A stretch of 64,000 bases of DNA, taken from positions 1,116,001 through 1,180,000 of the forward strand of contig NZ_CP048833.1 of the NCBI RefSeq assembly GCF_012971725.1. Reading direction: 5' to 3'. The notes beneath the pieces were generated by a model that ran no database searches, had not been told where the DNA came from, and was given only the letters and a program-made list of their open reading frames with translations. A program made the position numbers and the translations under genes. Shown piece after piece: positions 1 through 8,403 of the stretch. Within the stretch, counting starts at the first letter, position 1. Every line of letters starts with the position of its first letter. This DNA is from Pseudomonas multiresinivorans. GTDB taxonomy: Bacteria > Pseudomonadota > Gammaproteobacteria > Pseudomonadales > Pseudomonadaceae.

Positions 1-868
1 CTACCAGATGATGCGCCGCGGCATGATCAGCCACTTCGTGTTCTTCAACCTCGGCGGCCGTGCCCACGAACTGGGCGTGATGGAAGTCGCGCACTACCTG
101 TGGAAGAAGTACGGCAGCTCCCAGCGTGTGCTGTTCGTCAGCGTGCCCTTCGAGGAAGTGGTCGGTGAGATTCTCACCAAGGTCGACGACAGCTACATGG
201 GAGTGACCTTGAAGCGCATGATGCTGCGCGCCGCGAGCCGTGTGGCCGAGCGCCTGGAGATCGACGCGCTGGTGACCGGCGAGGCGATTTCCCAGGTGTC
301 CAGCCAGACCCTGCCGAACCTCTCGGTGATCGACCGGGTGACCGACACCCTGGTCCTGCGTCCGCTGATCGTCAGCCACAAGCAGGACATCATCGACACC
401 GCGACGAAGATCGGCACCGCCGAGTTCGCCAAGCACATGCCCGAGTACTGCGGCGTGATCTCGGTGAACCCGACCACCCAGGCCAAGCCGCACCGCGTCG
501 ACTACGAAGAAACCAAGTTCGACATGGCCGTGCTCGACCGTGCCCTGGAACGCTCCACCCAGATGACCGTCGACCGCGTGATCGACGAACTGGGCAAGGA
601 CCTGGCGGTGGAAATGGTCGATGAAGTGCTGGCCGGCCAGATCGTCGTGGACATCCGCCACCCGGACGCCCAGGAAGATGAACCGCTGGCCATCGAGGGT
701 ATCGAAGTACTGCCGATGCCGTTCTACGCGATCAACAGCAAATTCAAGGAGCTGGACCCCAACCGCCAGTACCTCCTGTATTGCGACAAGGGCGTGATGA
801 GTCGTCTGCACGCCCACCACCTGGTCAACGAAGGGCACACCAATGTGCGTGTTTACCGTCCGCAATAA
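1..868 (+). CDS. thiI: tRNA 4-thiouridine synthase ThiI, C-terminal part (5' end outside window)
   Basis: Sulfurtransferase that makes 4-thiouridine at position 8 of tRNAs and supplies sulfur for the thiamine thiazole. The frame is open from base 2 and 288 codons are visible, so the THUMP region and the PP-loop lie upstream of the window. The visible part holds the end of the adenylating domain, with the conserved cysteine in MPEYCGVIS (disulfide partner, C344 in E. coli). It is followed by a rhodanese domain whose active-site cysteine sits in YLLYCDKG near the C-terminus (C456 in E. coli). A rhodanese domain is present in only some ThiI proteins, and this one has it. typA follows 169 bases downstream on the same strand. 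Confidence 0.95.
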   Translation, partial: YQMMRRGMISHFVFFNLGGRAHELGVMEVAHYLWKKYGSSQRVLFVSVPFEEVVGEILTKVDDSYMGVTLKRMMLRAASRVAERLEIDALVTGEAISQVSSQTLPNLSVIDRVTDTLVLRPLIVSHKQDIIDTATKIGTAEFAKHMPEYCGVISVNPTTQAKPHRVDYEETKFDMAVLDRALERSTQMTVDRVIDELGKDLAVEMVDEVLAGQIVVDIRHPDAQEDEPLAIEGIEVLPMPFYAINSKFKELDPNRQYLLYCDKGVMSRLHAHHLVNEGHTNVRVYRPQ

Positions 869-1037
869 AGGCGCGGACCAACGCCGCCAGCCCGGACTGT
901 TCGGCGGCAGCATCCGCCACCGACCTCCCGACACATTGGGTGCGTAAGCTCACGCCCTGACCTTTGCACCGCCGCGCCACGGCCCGGCCCCCGCTGCCGA
1001 AATCGGCAGCCGAAGATTCACTATCGAGACTGACACT

Positions 1038-2858
1038 GTGATCGAAAAACTGCGCAACATCGCCATCATCGCCCACGTCGACCATGGCAAGACCACCCTC
1101 GTAGACAAGCTCCTGCGCCTGTCCGGCACCCTCGACCGCAAAGAAGCGGAAAACGAGCGCGTGATGGACTCCAACGACCAGGAAAAAGAGCGTGGCATCA
1201 CCATTCTGGCGAAGAACACCGCGCTGAAATGGAACGACTACAGCATCAACATCGTCGACACCCCCGGCCACGCCGACTTCGGTGGCGAGGTTGAGCGCGT
1301 GATGTCGATGGTCGACTCCGTACTGCTGGTGGTCGACGCCCAGGACGGCCCCATGCCGCAGACCCGCTTCGTGACCCAGAAGGCCTTCAAGGCCGGCCTG
1401 CGTCCGATCGTCGTGGTGAACAAGATCGACCGTCCGGGCGCGCGTCCTGACTGGGTCATCGACCAGATCTTCGACCTGTTCGACAACCTCGGCGCCACCG
1501 ACGAGCAGCTGGACTTCCCGATCGTCTACGCCAGTGCCCTGAACGGCATCGCCGGCATGGACCACGAGAAGATGGACGACAACATGGACGCGCTGTTCCA
1601 GGCGATCATCGACCACGTCCCGGCGCCGAAAGTCGACGTCGACGGCCCGTTCCAGATGCAGATCTCCCAGCTGGACTACAACAGCTTCCTCGGCGTGATC
1701 GGCATCGGCCGTATCGCTCGCGGCAAGGTCAAGACCAACACCCCGGTCGTGGCCATCAGCGACGACGGCACCAAGCGCAACGGCCGTATCCTGAAGATCA
1801 TGGGCCACTCGGGCCTGCAGCGCATCGAAGTCGCTGAAGCCGAAGCCGGTGACATCGTCTGCGTCTCGGGCATGGATGAACTGTTCATCTCCGACACCCT
1901 GTGCGACCCGCAGAACGTCGAAGCGCGCCCGCCGCTGACCGTTGACCAGCCGACCGTGAGCATGACCTTCCAGGTCAACGACTCGCCGTTCGCCGGCAAG
2001 GAAGGCAAGTTCGTCACCAGCCGCAACATCAAGGACCGTCTGGACAAGGAACTGCTGCACAACGTGGCCCTGCGCGTCGAGCAAGGTGACTCCCCGGAGA
2101 AGTTCAAGGTCTCCGGCCGTGGCGAACTGCACCTCTCGGTACTGATCGAAACCATGCGCCGTGAAGGCTTCGAGCTGGCCGTAGGCCGTCCGGAAGTGGT
2201 CATCATCGAGACCGCCGAAGGCGAGAAGCAGGAGCCTTACGAGAACGTCACCATCGACATCGAAGAGCAGCACCAAGGCTCGGTGATGGAGCAGATGGGC
2301 CTGCGCAAGGGCGATCTGACCAACATGATCCCCGACGGCAAGGGCCGCGTGCGCCTGGAATACACCATCCCGGCGCGTGGCCTGATCGGCTTCCGTAACA
2401 ACTTCCTGACCCTGACCTCGGGCACCGGCATCCTGACCTCTACCTTCAGCCACTACGGCCCGATCAAGGCCGGCGAAGTGACCAACCGTCAGAACGGCGT
2501 ACTGGTCTCCATGGCCACCGGCACCGCGCTGACCTACTCGCTGGAAACCCTGCAGAGCCGCGGCAAGCTGTTCCTCGGCCCAGGCGACGAGATCTACGAA
2601 GGCCAGCTGGCCGGTATCAACAGCCGTGACAACGACCTGGTGATCAACCCCACCAAAGGCAAGAAGCTCGACAACATGCGCGCCTCGGGCAAGGACGAAG
2701 TCATCGCCCTGGTTCCGCCGATCCGCTTCACCCTGGAGCAGGCGCTGGAATTCATCGCCGATGACGAGCTGGTGGAAGTGACGCCGAAGTCGATCCGTCT
2801 GCGCAAGAAAATGCTGAACGAGAACGACCGCAAGCGCTACGAGCGCGCCAAGGTCTAA
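1038..2858 (+). CDS. typA: Translational GTPase TypA/BipA
   Basis: Ribosome-binding GTPase of the EF-G/LepA class, involved in 50S assembly and stress or cold adaptation. The product is 606 residues, the usual length. The G domain comes first: AHVDHGKTT (P-loop, residues about 12-20), DTPGHADFGGEV (G3) and NKIDRPGA (G4). Domains II, III and V follow, then the BipA-specific C-terminal domain ending in a basic tail (KRYERAKV). The start is GTG at 1038, chosen because the product then begins VIEKLRNIAIIAHVDHG, as in the family. No strong Shine-Dalgarno is visible. A good rho-independent terminator follows the stop by about 20 bases, so the transcript ends here. Confidence 0.97.
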   Translation: MIEKLRNIAIIAHVDHGKTTLVDKLLRLSGTLDRKEAENERVMDSNDQEKERGITILAKNTALKWNDYSINIVDTPGHADFGGEVERVMSMVDSVLLVVDAQDGPMPQTRFVTQKAFKAGLRPIVVVNKIDRPGARPDWVIDQIFDLFDNLGATDEQLDFPIVYASALNGIAGMDHEKMDDNMDALFQAIIDHVPAPKVDVDGPFQMQISQLDYNSFLGVIGIGRIARGKVKTNTPVVAISDDGTKRNGRILKIMGHSGLQRIEVAEAEAGDIVCVSGMDELFISDTLCDPQNVEARPPLTVDQPTVSMTFQVNDSPFAGKEGKFVTSRNIKDRLDKELLHNVALRVEQGDSPEKFKVSGRGELHLSVLIETMRREGFELAVGRPEVVIIETAEGEKQEPYENVTIDIEEQHQGSVMEQMGLRKGDLTNMIPDGKGRVRLEYTIPARGLIGFRNNFLTLTSGTGILTSTFSHYGPIKAGEVTNRQNGVLVSMATGTALTYSLETLQSRGKLFLGPGDEIYEGQLAGINSRDNDLVINPTKGKKLDNMRASGKDEVIALVPPIRFTLEQALEFIADDELVEVTPKSIRLRKKMLNENDRKRYERAKV

Positions 2859-2876
2859 GTCGACCAGCAGTATGAG

Positions 2877-2906
2877 AAAAGCCGGGCTTATGCCCGGCTT
2901 TTTTTT
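2877..2906 (+). terminator. Rho-independent terminator of typA
   Basis: A seven-base GC stem (GCCGGGC / GCCCGGC) with loop TTAT is flanked by AAAA on the left and a run of eight T on the right. It starts about 20 bases after the typA stop. Confidence 0.9.
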
Positions 2907-2936
2907 GCCCGTCTTCCGCGCTGGAGGTTTGTTCTT

Positions 2937-3015
2937 TGTAGGAGCGAGCTTGCTCGCGAACGAGTTGCCCGGTAACGCCGGAGCTGGGCGGTTCGCGAGC
3001 AAGCTCGCTCCTACA
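2937..3015. repeat. REP-like inverted repeat, GTAGGAGCGAGC family, copy 1
   Basis: An imperfect palindrome with arms of about 23 bases (GTAGGAGCGAGCTTGCTCGC and its reverse complement) around a spacer of about 30 bases. Near-identical copies occur at 13113-13178 and 28570-28638, and relatives at 42861-42931 and 59340-59400. All lie between genes, as expected for Pseudomonas REP/BIME elements. Confidence 0.85.
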
Positions 3016-3207
3016 GCTAAGTGTCACCTTTTAGGAAATTTCTGACTTTTTCACGGAGCGTGGCCGAACGACACCTTCCGACGTCTGATCATTCGAAGCT
3101 GTGAGATCGTGGACGCAGGCCAGGGAGCCGGGCCGATATACTCAGCTGTCCGGGCGTACGCGTCCGGGTCGGGATGGATTCGCACAGAACCTCAAGGATT
3201 CGAAAGC

Positions 3208-6200
3208 ATGCAATGGATTTTCATGCTGGTCGGCCTGGTCATCGGCGCCGCTGCGGGCGAGTCGATTACCGGGGCGGTATTGGGCGCGGTGATGGGCCTC
3301 GCACTGGGACAGACCTTCGCGCTGCACAGCCTGCAGCGGGAGAACGCCAGCCTTCGTGGTGAGCTGAAGGCCTTCGGCGAACGCTTCGACCAGGGCACCA
3401 AGGCCCTCTATGAGCGGCTGCTGGAGGTGGAGCGCGGCGCTGCCGGGCAGGTGCCGCCGGCCGGCATCGAATACGCCGCGCCCGAAATGCCGGTTGCTCC
3501 GTCCAGGGCCGAGGTTGGGCCCGACGGCGAGCCCGAAGTCGAGGCGCCCATCAGCGAAGCTGTCGCCACCGAGCTGGAGTGGAATATCGAGCTGCCTGCC
3601 GACGAGCTGGCGCCCGCCCCAGCGGCCGCTGCACGGGAGGAAGCAGCTGTCGAGTGGTCGGACCTGGTGCTTGAACCCCTGGAGAAGCCAGCAACCCAGG
3701 CGCGTGTCGAAGAGCCCGAAGTTCAGCCGCAAGCGGCTCCTGCCGCCCCGCCGGTGCCACCACAACCGCCAGTTCCTTCCCTGTTCGACCGCGCCTTCGG
3801 GGTCGCCCGCGACTGGCTGCTGGGCGGTAACACCGTGCTGCGTGTCGGTGTGCTGCTGCTCTTCCTCGGCCTGGCCTTCCTGCTGCGCTACGCCACCGAA
3901 GGCATGACCATGCCGCCGCAGGGGCCGTACATCGGCACCGCCGCCGCCGCGCTGGCGCTGCTCGGCCTGGGTTGGTGGCTGCGTCACCGGCGCCCGGCCT
4001 ATGCGCTGATTCTCCAGGGCACCGGCATCGCCGTGCTCTACCTGACGGTGTTCGCCAGCATCAAGTTGTACCCGGCGATGAACCATGGCGAAGTGCTGAT
4101 CGATCCGCAGGCCGGGTTCGTGCTGCTGGTGGCGGTCACCCTGTTCTCGGCGATCCTGGCCATCCTCCAGGATGCGCTGGGCCTTGCTGCCGCTGCCGCG
4201 CTGGGCGGTTTCGCCGCGCCGATCCTGGCTTCCACCGGCGGCGGCAGCCATGTCGCGCTGTTCAGCTACTTCGCGCTGCTCAATGCCGGCATCTTCGCAA
4301 TCGCCTGGTTCAAGGCCTGGCGCCTGCTCAACCTGATCGGCTTCTTCGGCACTTTCGGTATCGGCCTCGCCTGGGGGCTGCGCTCCTACAAGCCGGAACT
4401 GTTCGCCACCACCGAGCCGTTCCTGATCCTGTTCTTCCTCACCTATGTCGCTATCGGCCTGCTGTTCGCCCGCCGGCGCCTGCGCGAGGCGGCTGGCGCG
4501 CCGGAGGATGACTCCCGCGAGGCGCTGCTGCGCTGGTCGGCGCGGCAGACCGACTACGTCGACGGCACCGTGCTGTTCGGCACGCCGCTGGTGGGTTTCG
4601 GCCTGCAGTACGCGGTGATCCAGCATTTGGAATTCGGCGCGGCGTTCAGCGCGCTGGCGCTGGGTTTGTTCTACATGGTGCTCGCCCGCGTGCTGGCTGG
4701 GCGCACTGCTGGCCGCGCGCTGCTGCTGGTGGAAACCTGCCTGGCGTTGGGGGTGGTATTCGGCACCCTGGCAATCCCGCTGGGCCTGGACGCGCGCTGG
4801 ACGTCCGCCGCCTGGGCGGTGGAAGGCGCCGGTATCTTCTGGCTCGGCCTGCGCCAGCAGCGACCGCTGGCGCGGATTTTTGCGTTGCTGTTGCAGGGCG
4901 GAGCGGCCTGGGCGTTTGTCACCAGCCTGGGCTGGACGCCGTGGATCACTTCCCCCCTGCTGGATGGCGCGCCGCTCGGCGCCCTGATGCTCGGCGCCGC
5001 ACTGCTGTTCAGCTTCTGGAATCTGCGCACTGTTGATCCTCTGGTGCTGCGAAGCTGGGAACCGAAGGTTCGCCCGCTACTGGCGGCGCTGGGCCTGGCC
5101 TTCCTCTACCTGATTGCGCCGTTGTGCCTGGGCACGGAGGGGACCGCCATCGCCTGGGCCTTGGCGGGGCTCGCCACGCTGTTCGCCGGTCTGCGCCTGC
5201 GTTCGCGGACCTTCCTCGCTTGCGCCTTTGCCGTGCAATTGCTGGGGGGCGCAATCTTCCTGCTGCGGTTGCACGGCGCGGACACCGGTAACGGTGTGCT
5301 CGGCTCGGGCTGGCGCGGGCTGGTGACGGCCTCCCTGATTGGCCTTGCGCTGATCGCTGGCATGCTGGTCGCCGCGCGAGACTCCATGGTCCGCGATGAC
5401 CGCCGGCTGATGCTCGGCCTGAGCGTCGTCCTGCTGCTGGGTCTGGCCTTCATCAACCTCGCCGTTCTGTTCGTGCTGCCGTGGCAAACGGCGGCGGCGG
5501 TGTGGGCGGGCAGCGGCCTGCTGATCCTCTGGCTGAGCCTGCAATTGCAGCAGCGTGCGGCCTTCGTCTTCGGCCTGGTGCTGCAGGTGATCGGTGCGGG
5601 TGCGTTCCTCTTCGGTGGCGCCGCGCTGTTCGGCGACCTGCCCAGCGAAGGCCTGAAGCCGTTGGCGCACATGGGCTTCTGGACCCCGGCAGTACTGGCG
5701 CTGGCCGCACTGGTCGGCGCCTGGCGCCTGCACCGGGCCAGCGAGCGCGAGCGTAACCTGGTGCTGGGCGGCCTTGGACTAGAGCAGCTGTCGCAGTTGC
5801 TGCTGGTCTGGGGCGCAGGTTGGTGGGCGCTGACTGCGCTGTGGGAGATGGCCCGCTTCGTGCCTGGCGAGATGCGTGAGCACGTGGCGTTGCTGGTGGC
5901 TGCGATCAGCGTGGGCCTCTGGTCGCTGCTGGCGCGCCGCGAACAATGGCGCGCGCTGGCGCTGCTGTGCCTGGCGCTGGTGCCGGTGTCGCTGGTGGCC
6001 CTGGCCAGTGCCTGGAACCTGCAATATCACCCGCTGGCGGAACTGGGCTGGCTCGGCTGGCTGGCGGTGTTTGTGGTGCACTTGTTCGTACTGCGCCGCC
6101 TCGATGCGCTGCTACCGCGCCTGGCCGCGCGCGCGGCCCATGTGCTTGGCTGCTGGCTTATCCTCGGCGTGCTGGCGCTGGAGCTGCGCTACCTGTTCTT

Positions 6201-6942
6201 CGCCCTGGCCGAGCACTACAACGCCTGGCGCTGGCTGGGTTGGGCGCTGATACCGAGCCTGTTCCTGATCCTCATGGGTGGTGTGGCGCGCCTGCCGTGG
6301 CTGGTGGCCGCCTTCGAGCGCGAGTACCGCGCCATCGCCGCCGCTCCGGTAGCCCTGGCGCTACTGGGCTGGTTCTGGCTGGTCAACCTGTTCAGCAACG
6401 GTGCGGCCGACCCGCTGCCCTATCTGCCGCTGTTGAACCCGCTGGAGCTGGGCATGCTCATCGTGCTCGCGGCGATCTTCCAGTGGACGCGCCTGGGGCT
6501 GCCGCAACTGGGCGTAGCCGAGTCCACCCTGCGCCTGCCGGTGCAGGCAGTGCTGGGCTCCTCGCTGTTCGCCCTGCTGACCATGGCCGTGTGCCGTACC
6601 GCGCACCATTGGGGCGGCGTGCCGTTCGAGTTCGATGCGCTGAGCCAGTCCATGCTGGTGCAGGCCGGGCTGTCCATCGTCTGGGCCCTGATCGCGCTGG
6701 GCCTGATGATCGCCGGGCATCTGCGTGGCCGGCGTGATTTCTGGCTGGTCGGCGCGGTGCTGCTGGTCGTCGTGGTGATCAAGCTGTTCCTGGTTGACCG
6801 CGCCAGTGGCGGCAGCCTGGAACGCATCATTTCCTTCATCGGTGTCGGCGTGCTGATGCTGATCGTCGGCTACTTCGCGCCGCTGCCGCCGCGCCGGCCC
6901 GTGCCCGAAGAGTCATCGCAACAGGAGCAACCCTCCGCATGA
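3208..6942 (+). CDS. DUF2339 family multi-spanning membrane protein
   Basis: Large inner-membrane protein of 1244 residues and unknown function. The start is ATG at 3208, preceded by AAGGA; the frame stays open further upstream but without a ribosome site. A short hydrophobic, glycine-rich N-terminal segment (MQWIFMLVGLVIGAAAGE) is followed by a coiled, acidic and proline-rich linker to about residue 200. From there on runs of Leu, Ala and Trp give more than twenty likely membrane helices. The short charged tail is PVPEESSQQEQPSA. This pattern fits the DUF2339 family. The next gene, of the DUF3999 family, starts inside its stop codon (ATGA overlap), so the two are translationally coupled and probably work together. 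No catalytic motif is visible. Confidence 0.85.
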   Translation: MQWIFMLVGLVIGAAAGESITGAVLGAVMGLALGQTFALHSLQRENASLRGELKAFGERFDQGTKALYERLLEVERGAAGQVPPAGIEYAAPEMPVAPSRAEVGPDGEPEVEAPISEAVATELEWNIELPADELAPAPAAAAREEAAVEWSDLVLEPLEKPATQARVEEPEVQPQAAPAAPPVPPQPPVPSLFDRAFGVARDWLLGGNTVLRVGVLLLFLGLAFLLRYATEGMTMPPQGPYIGTAAAALALLGLGWWLRHRRPAYALILQGTGIAVLYLTVFASIKLYPAMNHGEVLIDPQAGFVLLVAVTLFSAILAILQDALGLAAAAALGGFAAPILASTGGGSHVALFSYFALLNAGIFAIAWFKAWRLLNLIGFFGTFGIGLAWGLRSYKPELFATTEPFLILFFLTYVAIGLLFARRRLREAAGAPEDDSREALLRWSARQTDYVDGTVLFGTPLVGFGLQYAVIQHLEFGAAFSALALGLFYMVLARVLAGRTAGRALLLVETCLALGVVFGTLAIPLGLDARWTSAAWAVEGAGIFWLGLRQQRPLARIFALLLQGGAAWAFVTSLGWTPWITSPLLDGAPLGALMLGAALLFSFWNLRTVDPLVLRSWEPKVRPLLAALGLAFLYLIAPLCLGTEGTAIAWALAGLATLFAGLRLRSRTFLACAFAVQLLGGAIFLLRLHGADTGNGVLGSGWRGLVTASLIGLALIAGMLVAARDSMVRDDRRLMLGLSVVLLLGLAFINLAVLFVLPWQTAAAVWAGSGLLILWLSLQLQQRAAFVFGLVLQVIGAGAFLFGGAALFGDLPSEGLKPLAHMGFWTPAVLALAALVGAWRLHRASERERNLVLGGLGLEQLSQLLLVWGAGWWALTALWEMARFVPGEMREHVALLVAAISVGLWSLLARREQWRALALLCLALVPVSLVALASAWNLQYHPLAELGWLGWLAVFVVHLFVLRRLDALLPRLAARAAHVLGCWLILGVLALELRYLFFALAEHYNAWRWLGWALIPSLFLILMGGVARLPWLVAAFEREYRAIAAAPVALALLGWFWLVNLFSNGAADPLPYLPLLNPLELGMLIVLAAIFQWTRLGLPQLGVAESTLRLPVQAVLGSSLFALLTMAVCRTAHHWGGVPFEFDALSQSMLVQAGLSIVWALIALGLMIAGHLRGRRDFWLVGAVLLVVVVIKLFLVDRASGGSLERIISFIGVGVLMLIVGYFAPLPPRRPVPEESSQQEQPSA

Positions 6943-8303
6943 AGCTCAAGTCCCTCGTTTTTTTCATCGGCGCGTGCCTGCTGGGTAATCACGCTGGTGC
7001 TGCGCCCACGCCGGCGGATTTTGCCAATCGCGTGCCGCTGGAAGTTTCCGGCAACGGCCCTTGGTACCGCGTGCAACTGCCCATCGAAGTGCTGTTCGCG
7101 GCCCGCCATGGCGACCTGCGTGATGTACGCATCTTCAATGCCGAAGGCGAGGCGCTGCCCTACAGCCTGCGCACCAGCGCTGCCAGCGAAAAGGAAGTGC
7201 GCAGTGAGGTACAGGCACGCATCTTCCCGTTGCGCGGCACCTCCGGCAGCACGGCCGGCGACAACCTGAAGATCGTTCGCAGCACCACCGGCACCATCCT
7301 GGAAATCACTCCGAATACGCCCGAGCAGGATAAGCCCCAGGTGCTCCGCGGCTGGTTGCTCGAAACCGGTTCTGGCGACCTGCCGCTGGATCGACTGCAG
7401 CTTGATTGGACGGCCGACAGTGACGGCTTCCAGCGCCTGCGCATCGAGGCCAGCGACGACCTCGAACACTGGCGCTCGCTGGGCGAGGGGCAACTGGCAC
7501 GGCTGGACTTCAACGGCCAGCGTATCGAGCAGAACGACATCTCCCTGCCGGGCGAGACAGCGCGCTACCTGCGCTTGTGGTGGGAGTCGCCGGAGCAGGC
7601 CGCGCAACTGGTGGGCGCCACGCTCAGTGGCAGCCGCAGCAGTAGCGGCCCGGTGCCGATGCTCTGGTCCGAGCCGCTGGCGGCCAAGGCCGACAACAAT
7701 GGCGACTTCAGCTGGAGCCTGCCGTTGGCGCTGCCGGTGGAGCGAGTGCGGATTCCTCTGCAGCAGGACAACACCCTGGCGCCGGTAGTGATCTCCGGCC
7801 GCCACGATGGCAACGTGCAGTGGACGCCGCTGGCGCGCGGCGTGCTGTATCGCCTGCCGGGGCAGGGCGGCGAGATTACCCAGGAAGAACTGGAGCTGCC
7901 TGGCAGCACCTTGGGCCAGTTGCGCCTGCAAGTGGATTCGCGCGGTGGTGGCCTCGGCGGCTCGACAGCGCACCTGAGCGTGGGCGTGCGCGCCAGCGAG
8001 CTGGTATTCCTCGCCCGCGGCGGCGCGCCTTATGAGCTGGCGGTGGGCAGCGGCTCGATCACCGATGGCAGCCTGCCGTTGACCACCCTGGTACCCGGCT
8101 ACGAGCCCAAGCGCCTGGCGGGCATGGGCGAGGCACGGCTCAAGGGCACTCTTCAGGCTCCCGTCACGCAAGCGACGGCCAAGGAAGCGAAGGCCGATAC
8201 AAACTGGAAACGCTACGGCCTGTGGGCGCTGCTGCTGGCAGGTGTCGGCCTGCTCGCGCTGATGGCGCTGAGCCTGCTGCGGAGCAATCGCCAGGCCGGC
8301 TGA
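6939..8303 (+). CDS. DUF3999 domain-containing exported/membrane protein
   Basis: 454 residues, function unknown. The N-terminus is a signal peptide (MKLKSLVFFIGACLLGNHAGA). The main body is a predicted periplasmic beta-rich domain, and the C-terminus carries one membrane helix (about residues 427-446, YGLWALLLAGVGLLALMAL) followed by the basic end RSNRQAG. That gives an anchored protein with most of its mass in the periplasm. It overlaps the DUF2339 gene by four bases. The same pairing occurs in other pseudomonads, which suggests one membrane complex, but nothing in either protein points to a substrate. Confidence 0.82.
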   Translation: MKLKSLVFFIGACLLGNHAGAAPTPADFANRVPLEVSGNGPWYRVQLPIEVLFAARHGDLRDVRIFNAEGEALPYSLRTSAASEKEVRSEVQARIFPLRGTSGSTAGDNLKIVRSTTGTILEITPNTPEQDKPQVLRGWLLETGSGDLPLDRLQLDWTADSDGFQRLRIEASDDLEHWRSLGEGQLARLDFNGQRIEQNDISLPGETARYLRLWWESPEQAAQLVGATLSGSRSSSGPVPMLWSEPLAAKADNNGDFSWSLPLALPVERVRIPLQQDNTLAPVVISGRHDGNVQWTPLARGVLYRLPGQGGEITQEELELPGSTLGQLRLQVDSRGGGLGGSTAHLSVGVRASELVFLARGGAPYELAVGSGSITDGSLPLTTLVPGYEPKRLAGMGEARLKGTLQAPVTQATAKEAKADTNWKRYGLWALLLAGVGLLALMALSLLRSNRQAG

Positions 8304-8358
8304 TCGACGCGGATCGCCGCAAGATAGGGGTGTCGCCTGTAGAAATTCTGATACTGTC

Positions 8359-8387
8359 TTGTTGTTCTGATTACCGAATAACAACAA
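8359..8387 (+). promoter_or_regulatory. 8-bp inverted repeat in the estA leader/promoter
   Basis: TTGTTGTT (8359-8366) and AACAACAA (8380-8387) form perfect arms around a 13-base spacer, ending 16 bases before the estA ATG. There is no T-run, so it is not a terminator. It could be an operator or a leader hairpin close to the ribosome site (GGAG at about 8393). Confidence 0.4.
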
Positions 8388-8403
8388 AGCATGGAGTAGC
8401 AGA

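Noticed and set aside
825..3002. A 725-codon open frame antisense to typA
   Set aside because: It is a high-GC shadow frame of a well-supported gene; its translation has low-complexity Val/Asp/Gly/His content and no domain.
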